A stretch of DNA of 64,000 nt from Gambelia wislizenii (taxonomy: Eukaryota > Chordata > Lepidosauria > Squamata > Crotaphytidae): positions 61,207,501 to 61,271,500 of the forward strand of contig JAUMIR010000001.1 of the NCBI GenBank assembly GCA_030847615.1, read 5' to 3'. The notes beneath the pieces were generated by a model. It searched no databases and had not been told where the DNA came from. It saw nothing but the letters and a program-made list of their open reading frames with translations. Shown here one piece after another: positions 9,975 through 19,868 of this stretch. Numbering within the stretch: position 1 is the first letter of the stretch; every line of letters starts with the position of its first letter. The translations under genes were made by a program, and so were the position numbers.

Positions 9975-12025
9975 TCATAAATAAATCAATGATATCTTGT
10001 GATACATTTGTAAGGCAGTCATCATATGGATCAGATCAGAAGGTGTGGTTTCAGCTTCCGCTTCCTCTTCATCTTGCCACAAGTAGTCATCCTCCAAACC
10101 ATCTAATGAATTTGATATGCCACACTTCTTGAAAGACTTGATTACTGTTTCTGCATCAATATCATTCCAGGCTTTTATGACAAACTTGCACAAAACATCC
10201 AACTGTGGAGCACGCATATTTCCTCCTTTTGTGAATGATTTTTCGCCACTAACCATCCATTCATTCCACTGTTCTCGAATGCGATCTTTAAATGGCTTGT
10301 TTAGGCACACATCCAGTGGCTGTACCAACAATGTCAGTCCAGCAGGAATAACTGCCACATGTGTGTTTAGTCTTGCAAGCCTTTGCTTGGTGCTTGGGGT
10401 TAAATGTGCCCTGAACATATCCCACACCAGTAGACTATGGGGTCGTTTACACGGGCAAATATTCCCCTAAATATACCGCTAAGATAGCTCATAGTTCCCA
10501 CAGATCGCAGCACAATATCGCCTCATTCAGAAGGGGGGAAGGTAAAACACCCAAATATAGCGTGGCAGGGCATGTCGCTATTTTTTCAGGAATATTTGCA
10601 ATGTAGTGCTTTATTGGCAGTGTAAACTAGCATTCCGCTAAGGGTTAAAGCACAGCTGCATTGTGATTGGTTGATGATGCAGGGGTGGGCTTAAAAGGGG
10701 GGCAAAGACAGTAGCCATTAGAGAAGAAACTTGCAAAAATCCTGTCTGCTATTTTGCGAGCCAGTTTGAAAAAAAAAAAAAGGATTCCCAACTTCTTTCA
10801 TTCCTGGAACATTCCTTCTAATCCTCTGCTGTTTTGAAAGTATGTAAAGGTTCGTCACTTTTATCCTGTGCACGGGGGAGGGAGAGAAACCATTTCACAA
10901 AGGGCTGTAGCAATCTGAACTGCTATTTCCCCCCCCCCCTCTCTCTCTCTGCTTGGGGGAAGGAGGGAGGGGGAAATAGGATCCACGGCATGGTCTTTTA
11001 GCAGAGAGATTACTCTCCTTCTGCTTTATGGAGTGAGTTAATTTACAGGCAGATTTACAGAGACACACAGAGCCACACACCCCACACTTATTCAAGTCTG
11101 AACTGCAAAGCGACATAATTAGAAAAAAAACCTGACTGGCACAGCTGCAGAAAATAATTAAATCGTAAGTTGCCGCAATAAATCTGCTGTGTAAACCGGC
11201 CCTATGTTTTTGAATAAGTCCGCCTGGTCACCTGCTCCATACATTATCAAGCTATAGCTTTACCCCTTCTTCATCCATCCAGCCTTTTTCATTCACGTGT
11301 ACAAAACAACCAGCAGGGAACTTGAGTTTTGGCATTGTTTTTCTTTTAAAAATAATCATTGGTCTCAGTTTGGCACCATCAGCTGTGCATGCCAGTACCA
11401 CTGTAAAGCTGGACTTCTCATGTCCTGTTATTTTAAGTAAAATTGTCTTTTCGCCTTTTTGATGGACAGTTTTATTTCCAACCATATCAAAATTCATTGG
11501 AGTTTCATCCATGTTTCCAATACTACTTAATGCATAGCCATATTTTTTGCGCAGTTTTATTATGTATTGATGAAAATTAATTAGTTTGCAATCAAGATCT
11601 GCAGGTAATATTTGGGCAATTTTTGTCTTTTGCCTCAGTACCAGATTATGCCTTCCCATGAATCTAGTACACCAGGATACAGTGGCCTTAAATCCGTTGC
11701 TATGCTCTGGGTTAGATTTGGCCCACTGAAGTGCAAGCAAACGTATTTTATTTCTTGTCACTATATAACCATTCTGACGGTGCTCATTCACCATGTCTGC
11801 TACATGTTTTTCCAGTTCTGGCCAATGTGGGGTGCCTCTTCTTAATGCACACTTACCCTTTGGCATACTCTGTAATGATTTTGCTTTTGCTTTCCAGTCC
11901 CGAACCATCTTTTCTGTTACTCCATATTGCCTTGCAGCAGCACAGTTATTATGTTCCATGGCAAAGTTTACAACTTTAAGTTTAAAACTGGCTTCATATT
12001 TCTTTTTTCTTGCTGGTGGAGCCAT
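9975..12025 (-). pseudogene. pogo-type transposase, two stops and a MITE insertion
   Basis: The product would be a nuclear DDE/D transposase. The N-terminus (MAPPARKKKYEASFKLKVV..., about residues 5-60) is a helix-turn-helix of the Brinker/CENP-B type (EHNNCAAARQYGV, MVRDWK). A second DNA-binding helix region follows (ALQWAKS..NGFKATVSWCTRFM). The first catalytic aspartate lies in GNMDETPM, about residue 170, and the second in VWDMFRAHLTP after the MITE. A third acidic position is probably in PLDVCLNKPFKDRIREQW. Right after GVKL there is an in-frame TAG, then eight codons later a TGA. Beyond them the frame runs on to the MITE and, across its excised site, into the second half. Both stops look like single-base changes of Trp and Arg codons. 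The C-terminus is acidic (DEEEAEAE). Non-functional here; the family assignment is confident. Confidence 0.85.
10439..11202 (+). mobile_element. Harbinger-like MITE, copy 1
   Basis: It has terminal inverted repeats GGGGTCGTTTACACG (left) and, reversed, GGGCCGGTTTACACAGC (right). The flanks are CTATG on both sides. If the terminal G and C belong to the element, the duplication is TAT (10436-10438 and 11203-11205). Removing the element plus one duplication restores the pogo transposase frame (IQKHSLLVWDM), so the boundaries are firm. The body is about 90% alignable, in reverse, with 20092-20941. Non-coding; a (CT)n and a (C)n run lie inside. Confidence 0.85.
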
Positions 12026-12386
12026 GTGATGGGGTTTTGACTGTTGGACATTTTTTTACTGGTACCTTCCTATATGTTCTGGTGCTATACTGTATGAAGA
12101 GGTACAGATAGGTACTGGACTGGTGCTGTGCTGTGTGTGGTACCCTGTAAACAACAACCAGCCAACCACAATACCTGCGATTGGCTGTTTGTTGTATACA
12201 AAGCCTGCTTGGATTGGTCAGCTCTCCCTGCCTTCCCAGCCCACCCTGTCTCCAAGATTACCTTATCAGAGCAGCGCAGACACACCTCTTTTGCCCATCA
12301 GGCCTGCCCTTGTATCCTATTAAAGATACTGGTAAACCCTACTCTACCTTTGGTGTTTCCTGACTGAGCGCCCTGCTTGAATCTGC

Positions 12387-12508
12387 CTTTGCCCCAAACA
12401 CTCAAGGGTCTAAAGCCGGTTCAAGAGCTCCCTCCCACTTAGCAGGAGCTCTCCTTAAGCACTTTCCCCCTTGTACCGGTTTTTGATCATTGAGTGTTTG
12501 GGGCAAAG
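12387..12508. repeat. Stem-loop with perfect 19-bp arms
   Basis: CTTTGCCCCAAACACTCAA at 12387-12405 is exactly complementary to 12490-12508. Within the loop, AAGCCGGT pairs with ACCGGTTT and GAGCTCC pairs with GGAGCTC. It is probably a small palindromic MITE. Confidence 0.6.
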
Positions 12509-12639
12509 GGCGGTTGAAGTGGGGCACTCAATGGGGAAACTGCTGGTGAAGTTGCAGGAGATCAAGGGGGGGGGGAGGCAAAGCGTGTACCAGTACATTT
12601 GCCCCTGTCTTCCCGCTTCGCCCCCGTTGAGGAGGAACC

Positions 12640-13115
12640 CACCTTACTTTGCCCACTTCCCATCCCCTCCGTCTTTGTTCCCTTCGTTTCCCAAAGGGGG
12701 ATAAGGTGGAGGATCCCCTATCTGCCAAGGCAAACCGCAACCCTTCTCCACCTGCGATTGCTCCCCAAAGGGAGAAAAGGTGGGGAGAAGGGGCAAAAGT
12801 GCCTCGTTTGGCTCCACGGCCCCGCTTGCCCTGCCTTGGCTCCTTTGGGAAGGGAGCCAGATGCAGGACACAGGGCCGCGGAGCCAAACGAGGCACTTTC
12901 GCCCCTTCTCCCCACCTTCCTTGAAGGTGGGGAGAGGGGGCGAATCTAGCGGTTTGGCTCAGCGGCCCCGCTTGCCCTGCCTTGGCTTCCTCCAGAAGGG
13001 AGCCCAGAAGGAGGGATTGGGGCTGCGGAGCCAAACGGGGCATTTTCGCCCTTTCCCCCCACCTCCAAAGAAAGGTGGGGGAAAAGGGCGAATCTAGCGG
13101 TTTGCTTCGGCCACG
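12640..13115. repeat. GC-rich inverted and tandem repeat array
   Basis: A block of about 45 bp at 12776-12822 recurs inverted at 12871-12918. Related blocks carrying GGCGAATCTAGCGGTTTG occur at 12942 and 13089, with CCCCGCTTGCCCTGCCTTGG at 12825 and 12968. The repeat unit is roughly 140-150 bp. CpG-rich sequence makes both strands open, which explains the long overlapping frames here; none looks like a real protein. Confidence 0.7.
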
Positions 13116-13260
13116 TAACACTCTGCTATTTTGCAAGTCTGTGAATCTTTGTTTGCCAAAGAAAAAGGATTCCAAGTCCTTTCAGTCAGGGAGAATCTAT
13201 TCCCCCCATCAAGCCCCTCCTCCTTCTCCTCAGCTGTGAGCAGCTGTCTGCTTGAGAGAG

Positions 13261-13304
<44 letters not shown>

Positions 13305-13622
13305 AGAGAGAAAAAGTTTTCTCTGATCTTTCCCCTTGCAATTTTGGCAGTCTGTGAGTCTTTATTTGAGTCAAAAAAATGCAGGATTCCAAGTCCTTTC
13401 ATTCACCGAGAATGTATTCCCCCCCATCAAGCCCCTCCTCTGCTTGGTCTCTGCTTGGGAGGCCATGCCCCCACACCTTTGCCGTGTCTGGACCATAAAG
13501 CGAAATAGTAAACAAAGCAACAGAATCCCTCATATACCATGTAAATTGACCAGCATAGCTGCGGAAAAAGTGCTAAAGTGCAATTTGCCACAATAAAATT
13601 TGCCATGTAAATGCAACCTAGG
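13116..13622 (-). mobile_element. Diverged Harbinger-like MITE fragment, copy 3
   Basis: The end at 13560-13618 (AAGTGCAATTTGCCACAATAAA then TTTGCCATGTAAATGCA) matches, inverted, the 5' 60 bp of the 20092 copy. Internal blocks (GCTATTTTGCAAG, AAAGGATTCC, TTTCATTC) also match copy 1. An internal duplication repeats the block around 13140-13215 at 13350-13430, with a (GA)n run between, 13256-13303. The other end was not found, so this is partial or rearranged. Confidence 0.45.
13256..13303. repeat. (GA)n microsatellite
   Basis: A near-perfect GA dinucleotide run of about 48 bp inside the MITE-like sequence. Confidence 0.95.
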
Positions 13623-15790
13623 GCTTAGTGGAAGGAAAGCTGTGGGAAAAACAGAAACTAGATATCATCTGCCAAACATCTGCAACTCTCCCCCCATCTT
13701 TCATAGAAATCCTGAGTAGAGGCTTTGAAAAAACATTTCCATTGTCAAACCAGTGGAGGGAGGAGGGGTTGGGGAGGAAACAGAAATGTCTTTTCACAAC
13801 TTCTAGTCAGGATTTCTATAAAATGTTTTTTTGGGGGGTGGGGTAAAGTTGCAGATGTTTGGCAGCTGATGATCTAGTTTCTGTTTTCCCCTGCATCTTC
13901 CTTCCTCACAAGACCCAATCCTGACAAGAGACTGAAAAAATGATTCAGCTGTCAAGCCAACTGAGGTGGGGGAAGAAACTGAAATGTCTTCTCACAGCCT
14001 CTAGTCAGGATTTCTGTGAAAGAGTGGGGCTTAGGGGGAGGGAAGTTGCAGGAAAAATAGAAACTAGATTTTCAGCTGCTGAACGCCCACAACTTTCCCT
14101 CTTCTACAACTTCTCTCTGCAACTCCCCCCCCCCCAATCTTTCAGAGAAATCCTGGCTGGAGGGTGCAGTTCTCAAACGAGAGCTGCCAACTTTATAGCA
14201 ACTATACTCCTTCCCTCAGTTGCCCCAGCTGGTTTGACAGCTGTAACATCTTTTCACAGCTGATTATTTCTGTGCAGCATGGGACTGGATGGGAAGAAGA
14301 AAGGGTAAGCTGCAACAAACCAGTGCCAGTACAGCCAGCTGGAAAAGCTGAGCACTTTTCAATGAAAGCTGTGCACATTTGGGCCAGGAAGAAAAAAAGT
14401 TCTGGCAAAGCTGTGCAAACATTGTGGGTTTTTTTTTCTTCTTGCCAAAATTTCTAAAGGGTTTGGAAACTCCAATTTCGAACCCATTCAGGAAACTGGA
14501 AAATTTCCATCCCCTCCCTAGACTCTAACATCTTCACCTTTCTTCCCCTGTATGATTTTTATCATCTTTACCTGATGAAGAAGCTTCAAAAGCTTGTATG
14601 ATATATTTCCTGAATTTTGGTTGGCCTATACAGACATTATTCTTTTGTCAATTTTGGATTTTGTTGTATTTTTCTGCATGGCTAACATGGCTACCTCTAA
14701 ATATCTTTCACAGTAGCAATGGCATATTTATACCATTCATTAACAATGACTTCTCTGGGCACAGTAGAGCAAAACAAATTAAGGGTTCAACATGATCATA
14801 AAAGAAAGGCAAGTTTAAAAAACAGCATCAAAATAAAGCTGGCAACAAAGAAAACAGCAATACCCAAGGCCTATAAACAATTAAAAACACCATATCGTCC
14901 AGCCATTGATGGAGTTAAGTACACGGGGGTGGGGGGCATTAGGTTTCATATACGGGCAATGCTGGGGATAAAAGGCACAGCCAATCTATTGACGGCTTGC
15001 CCTGTCAATGAAATAGATTGGCTTATTGGCAGGACATAAACATGAAAGGATGATGTCATGTGGTATGCATGCCCTTTCATGTTTATGTAGCATCGTTATG
15101 ATGACATATTTAGTGTGTCTGATAAAGTCCTGAGTTCAAAGTGCAAAAGTAGTTTGCACTCAGTTAACTTGGCAGGGGGGAGAGGAGATGACAGGGGACA
15201 GAATCTTACCTTTCCTAGTAGGCTTAGGCAAAACCAAACTTCTGCTGCCTCTCCTAGCTTACATATTTTTCTTTAGAAGCTTTTGCCATCATGACCACAT
15301 TCGGCTGTTGCTTGGCCAACATGTCCCAGTTTTCATCTGTGAATTGTTGGAGGGTATGGAATACATTTTTGAAACTGCAAAAGCCTAGGAGGAGGGGGTC
15401 TTTCACTTTATGCCACAAATGGTACAGTGTAAGTGCCATGTTAACTTCTCTGGTGAGGGCATTCCAAATTAAAGGCCTGATATGATCATAAAAGAAAGGA
15501 ACTCCAGGGCATCCATCTCCTTGAGAAAGATGCACCAGCTCCATGTACATTTGGGAGGCATTGTTAATCATAACTGATTACTAATCGAGAGAAGATGGAC
15601 ATTTTGAAAACTGCTCTGTTAAGTATAGAAAGGAAAAGGTGAATCACATCACACTCCCATCTGCTTTGAAGAGTTTGAACACTCTCTTATAACATCACAG
15701 TACTTTTCTGTCCATTGCTTGCCTACACTTCTGGGGTCAGTTTTCCTCTTTGCTAACCATGTCCAGCCCATAATTCCAAACTAAAGCCTG
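13623..15790. other. Gene-free interval with small repeats
   Basis: 13620-14170 carries repeated blocks of its own (TTCTAGTCAGGATTTCT at about 13800 and, as CTCTAGTCAGG, at 14000; inverted CAGAAATCCT at 13695 and 14145), suggesting a palindromic or duplicated old DNA transposon. 14570-14700 is the second copy of the GATGAAGAAGC repeat. 14979-15087 holds two small inverted repeats. A minus-strand open frame at 15254-15571 has no recognised domain; part of its DNA is shared with 3778-3840. Confidence 0.35.
15034..15087. repeat. Perfect 15-bp inverted repeat
   Basis: ACATAAACATGAAAG at 15034-15048 is the exact reverse complement of 15073-15087, with a 24-base spacer. An imperfect partner (AGCCAATCTATTGAC at 14979, and GTCAAT..ATAGATTGGCT ending near 15022) lies just upstream, suggesting a small palindromic element. 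Confidence 0.5.
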
Positions 15791-16345
15791 AATTCATAGA
15801 TTTGCAAAAGATGAGTGATGATAAAGCAGGAGATGACTACTGAAGAGAAATATGCCACCATAGCAATGAAAAGAAAATGTAGAAACAACTATCATGTCAG
15901 AATGCACAGAGAAGCTATTGAAATCCACAAACACCTGGACAACTTCAACAGGAAAGAAGAAACCTTAAAAGTAAACAAAATCTGGCTCCCAGTTTTGAGG
16001 AACAATAGAATCAAAACTCAGCACTTAGAAAGGAATTCCACCCAGGGACAGGGGGAGTTCCAGCAGATAATGGCCCATTAACCAACTATTAGCCAAACAG
16101 ATACTAATGAATCTTGCATTTCTATACTCAGAAACTAACCATTCAATTACACAAATTTACATATCCTCCCCAACAGGGGTTCATAGCGTATAAACTCCAC
16201 ATACCCTCCTACCCAACCCTTCCCTGAAGATGCCAGCCACAGATGCAGGCAAAATGTCAGAAAGAAACTATTCCAGAACACGGCCTCACAGCCTGGAAAA
16301 AAACCCAAGGAAAATCTATGGATGTCGGCTGTGAAAGCCGACTTC
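15790..16345 (+). pseudogene. Penelope-like retroelement remnant
   Basis: The frame around 15870-16080 reads HREAIEIHKHLDNFNRK followed by IWLPVL. That resembles the conserved segment REAIEI.K.p.NFNR..g..l...W.P.l found after the GIY-YIG endonuclease region in Penelope-like elements. The catalytic GIY-YIG residues are not present. Downstream comes the shared repeat (GATGCCAGCCACAGATGCAG) that also occurs at 2940. The assignment rests on recall of this short motif and could be wrong. A functional protein is excluded by stops. Confidence 0.4.
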
Positions 16346-16760
16346 ACAAATGTAGAAACCCTTCTCCAGGAACACAGCAAAGAAGGCAGAGAGAGAATTG
16401 TTTCTCTGCATTTCTAACTCTCTCTGTATCAGGCTTCCGCAACTCCAGCTGGGCACACAGCATGGAGCCTATTGGTGGATCCTTTAGGCAAGGAGAGGTC
16501 ATGACTGCAGACCTTGAAATTTCATTGCCTGCACCTGAGGACATTGTTCACACTGTAATGAAAGAAAGCAAACAAATTGTCTTCTCAGTTGGATAAGCAG
16601 GACACCAGGCAATGTATCTGAACTTAAGGTTAGTCAGAATCCCAGAGGGAGTAGGAAGAGGTGGCAGGATACTTTTCTTTGCTGCTGCTTGGATTTTTGA
16701 GCACTTATTTCAATAAAGGGAATGTGGTTGTGGAAAAAAAATGTTCCTCATTCACTTTGG
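16346..16760. other. No recognisable gene
   Basis: Apparently unique sequence; no protein-like frame or repeat was identified. Confidence 0.35.
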
Positions 16761-18205
16761 TGTTGTCTAGAATAGATGGTGAAAAAAATCCTCAAGGAAT
16801 GCAGTCAGAATACCTTTTGTCCAGATGAGCTCCCACCAGGCTTTGCCATATTCAGAAGGAGGGGGGCTGAAAACTCCAAGTAGTTTGCGATTACAGCTTT
16901 CATTGTTTCTTGCAATCTTTTTTAAAAAGTATGCAAAAATGTGCATTACAGCCCATTTGAACAATCAATTTGAATTGGGGCACATCCAGCAAGTCAAAAC
17001 GTGATTGGTTGGACATGTGCAGGGATGGGCTTAGAATCATAGAATCATAGAATTGCAGAGTTGGAAGAGACCATGAGGGCCATCCCGTCCAACCCCCCTG
17101 CCACGCAGGAAATCACGATCAAAGCATCCCCGACAGATAGCAATCCAGCCTCTGTTTAAAGACCTCCAAGGAAGGAGACCCCACCACGCTCCGAGGGAGT
17201 GTGTTCCACTGCCGAACAGCTCTGACTGTCAAAAAGTTTCTCCTCATGTTGAGGTGGAATCTCTGTTCCTGGAGCTTGCACCCATTGCTCCGTGTTCCAG
17301 TCTCTGGAGCAGCAGAAAACAAGCCTGCTCCATCCTCAGCGTGACATCCCTTCAAATACTTAAACAGGGCTATCATATTGCCTCTTAACCGTCTTTTTTC
17401 CAGGCTAAACATACCCAGCTCCCTAAGTCTCTCCTCATAAGGCATCGTTTCCAGACCTTTCACCATTTTAGTTGCCCTTCTCTGGACACGCTCCAATTTG
17501 TCCATATCCTTTTTGAATTGTGGTGCCCAGAACTGGACACAGTATTCTAGGTGAGGTCTGACCAACGCAGAATAGAGTGGCACTATTACTTCCCTTGATC
17601 TAGACACTATACTTTTATTGATACAGCCCAAAATCGCATTGGCCTTTTTAGCTGCTGCATCACACTGTTGGCTCATGTTCAACTTGTGGTCTACTAGGAC
17701 TCCCAGATCCCTTTCGCACGTAGTCTCATTCAGCCAGGTCTCTCCCATCCTATAATTATGCATTTCATTTTTCCGCCCTAAATGCAGTACTTTACATTTC
17801 TCCATATTGAATTTCATTTTGTTAGCTTTGGCCCAGCTCTCCAGTCTATCCAGGTCATTCTGAATTTTGATCTTGTCCTCTAGGATGTTGTAGGCTTGCC
17901 TGCAACAAATCGGCTGGAGCCGCCATTGTTGTTTTTCATGGAAGCGACTGTGTGCTCTTTTTGAGTGGCAGAACAAAAAAAAGTTTTTAAGCATAAGATT
18001 GCTCTTCTGCATCTCTCATTTAATGAGGCAAATGTGGGTGGGGGAGCTTTTCGGGAATAATAATGCAGGTAATTCACTCGTGGCCACCATTTTTTCTTGC
18101 AGGCATGCTCTGTGTGAACTTCAAACTTGGATAGCTTCCCATGCCAGTGATCTTGTGAAAGAATTGTGGGGACAAATGAACACTGCTGCGATATTGAGTT
18201 AATGC
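16761..18205 (+). mobile_element. Old non-coding DNA repeat, interrupted by CR1
   Basis: The left half (16761-17035) matches 640-890 and 57890-58150 in reverse and then 3061-3110 forward. The right half (17888-18205) matches 3200-3460. The continuous order in the 3 kb copy shows that the CR1 at 17036-17887 inserted into a pre-existing repeat. No open reading frame is supported. Confidence 0.45.
17036..17887 (-). mobile_element. CR1 LINE, 5' truncated, young copy
   Basis: The minus-strand reading frame to 17119 is open for about 255 codons: from ILEDKIKIQNDLDRLESWAKANKMKFN through LGVLVDHKLNMSQQCDAAAKKAN to the CR1 C-terminal end (RAVRQWNTLPRSVVGSPSLEVFKQRLD). It encodes the part of the reverse transcriptase after the FADD catalytic box, so it lacks polymerase catalytic residues and the endonuclease. 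The tail on the plus strand is GAATCATAGAATCATAGAAT. It is nearly identical to the copy at 46625, so both come from a recently active subfamily. The 5' truncation joins directly to the older repeat at 17888. Confidence 0.9.
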
Positions 18206-18722
18206 ATTGTTTTCCACAATTAATAGAGCCCTTTGACTTTCATTATGAAAGACTTCTGAATCACTTCCTAGTTTTTATTGTGATGTGGTAAGGAGACATG
18301 GAAGAAAATATAGTTACTGCATGTGCAGTGATGTGTTGTTTATCCCAGAAATGTGTAACTTGGTCATGTCTTAGCTACCTCATCACATCTCTTACCCATT
18401 TTTACCCACCTGTGGAATCTTATTTTTGATCAGTAAAGGTTTTCTAGGATTGCTGGATGGAATTTGTAATGAACATTGGCACAATGTAAAAACTGAGTCA
18501 TTTATGAAAGCCAAATCATTTATGAAATTAATTTCTTCTGTGACATGATTGGGTTTCTGGCATTAATCTCAAAACTGAAGTGGGTACAAAGCAGTATAAT
18601 GCCATATCTCAAGGGCATTTTTTCACTGACAAGACAAAATGAAGAGTGTTTTGTTTATATTTTAAAATAAGCATATTACAACATGAAAATTGATATTGGA
18701 CAGTGGGTAGCAGCTCTAGTAG
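18206..18722. other. No recognisable gene or repeat
   Basis: AT-rich sequence without protein-like frames or clear repeats. Confidence 0.4.
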
Positions 18723-18723
18723 G

Positions 18724-18958
18724 AGAGCCAGTGTGGTGTAGTGATTTGGCCATTGGACTACGAATCTGGAGACAAGGATTTTAATCCCTGCTCACCCCAT
18801 GGAAACCCACTGGCTGGCCTTGGGCAAGTCACAGTCTCTCAGAGGAAGGCAAGGGCAAACCCCCTCTGAACAAATCTTGCCAAGAAAATCTCATGATAGT
18901 TTCACTTTAGGCTTGTCATAATGACTTGAATGCATGCAACAATAACAATAAGCAGCTC
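18724..18958 (+). mobile_element. tRNA-derived SINE (type 1), nearly full length
   Basis: It starts GAGAGCCAGTGTGGTGTAGT with A-box-like and B-box-like (GGATTTTAATCCC) segments. The body is GGCCTTGGGCAAGTCACAGT...AACAAATCTTGCCAAGAAAA, and the end CTTGAATGCATGCAACAATA merges into an (AAC)-rich tail. This copy is the best guide to the family's full length here, about 235 bp. Confidence 0.8.
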
Positions 18959-19202
18959 TAGTACTTACTAACAAAAAGAAAAAAAAAGGTCCCAGAGTGC
19001 AATCCTGATAGGAAGCCATGCTATTGCTCCAGAAGTTTATTAATCCTGAGTAAGTGGAAAATATAACTATGAGAGCTACTCTGCTCTTCCAGAGTTTTCT
19101 TTTTCTTTGTTATTGCCTGATACGTAACATTAGTAGTGAGAAGATTCTGAGCGCCAATGATTTCTAAATAACAAGGCCTGATTGCTCCTCAGATCTAGAT
19201 AT

Positions 19203-19497
19203 CTGGGAGCCCTGGTAGCACAGTGGTTAAATGCCAGTACTGCAGCCACAATGTTGTGAGTTCTATCCTGCAGGACTCCAAGGTTGACTCAACCTTCCAT
19301 CCTTTCATAGGTTGGTAAAATGAGTACCCAGCTTGTAGGGGCAATTAGCTAACAGATTGGAAACTGCTTTTATAGCCTAGCACTATAAAAGTGGTGTAGA
19401 AGTGTAAGTGCTATTGCTAACAATTTGTAAGCTGCCCTGAGAGCCTTTGTGGCTGAAGAGCAGGGTATAAATACTCTAAAACAAACAAACAAACATC
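19203..19497 (+). mobile_element. tRNA-derived SINE (type 2)
   Basis: The head GGGAGCCCTGGTAGCACAGT then GGTTAAATG is A-box-like, and GTTGTGAGTTCTATCC is B-box-like. The 3' half has TTTGTAAGCTGCCCTGAGAG and GAAGAGCAGGGTATAAAT, ending in an AAAC run. The same family lies inverted at 33268-33546 and, 5' truncated, at 22095-22233. Confidence 0.8.
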
Positions 19498-19538
19498 TGG
19501 ATGTTACAACTGGCAATAGTAAGCAAACAGCTTACTAT

Positions 19539-19849
19539 GGAGATTATCAGATGTGGCAGAAACTGCGTCAGAAGACCGTGAGAAGAACAGGAAGGGGCAA
19601 GATTATCAGACAATGTTGTTCTCCAGCATCCCTGGGTCGTAGTGAGGCAATGAATAAGGCATCCCTTTCTGTTAGTGGCTTGTCCCCATCAATATGAAAG
19701 AGAAGTCTTGTCCACAGCAGAACTATGATCCAGGGAAGGCTGAAGGATGCAGGCATCTGATAATGTTGCCCTTTCTGTTCATGTTGTGTTCTTCTGATGT
19801 AATTTGGAATGCAGTTTTTTGCTGCGTTCCACAGCATCTGATAATCTCC
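19539..19849. mobile_element. Palindromic MITE with ATTATCAGATG ends
   Basis: It begins GGAGATTATCAGATGTGGCA and ends TGCCACA-like GTTCCACAGCATCTGATAATCTCC, so the ends are inverted repeats. Inner copies of the same word (GATTATCAGACAATGTTG at 19601 and CATCTGATAATGTTG at 19755) also face each other. The ends match the longer elements at 4471 and 56852. Non-coding; superfamily unknown. Confidence 0.6.
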
Positions 19850-19868
19850 TGTAACTCATAGTTTGGAA

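Larger units (their letters stand above)
9442..12345 (-). mobile_element. pogo-type (Tc1/mariner) DNA transposon
   Basis: The left end carries ATTCCGGCGTATAAGACG and further CGTATAAGAYG repeats up to 9545, typical of pogo-type termini. The transposase (pseudogene, see separate entry) occupies 12025-9975 on the minus strand. The right terminal repeat is not recognised, so that side is probably truncated between 12030 and 12380. A 764-bp Harbinger-like MITE is nested at 10439-11202. The stretch 9550-9970 is non-coding 3' region of the element. Confidence 0.7.

Noticed and set aside
10435..10439. 5-bp duplication as the only reading of the MITE flanks
   Set aside because: CTATG, CCTTG and CATAG all begin with C and end with G, so a 3-bp duplication with G...C ends is the simpler reading; 5 bp is kept as the alternative.
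12528..13175. A 215-codon open frame on the minus strand
   Set aside because: It crosses the GC-rich inverted repeat array, overlaps open frames in four other frames, and repeats its own peptide; it is a composition effect.
15254..15571. A 105-codon minus-strand open frame
   Set aside because: No domain recognised and part of its DNA recurs at 3.8 kb; more likely a repeat than a gene.
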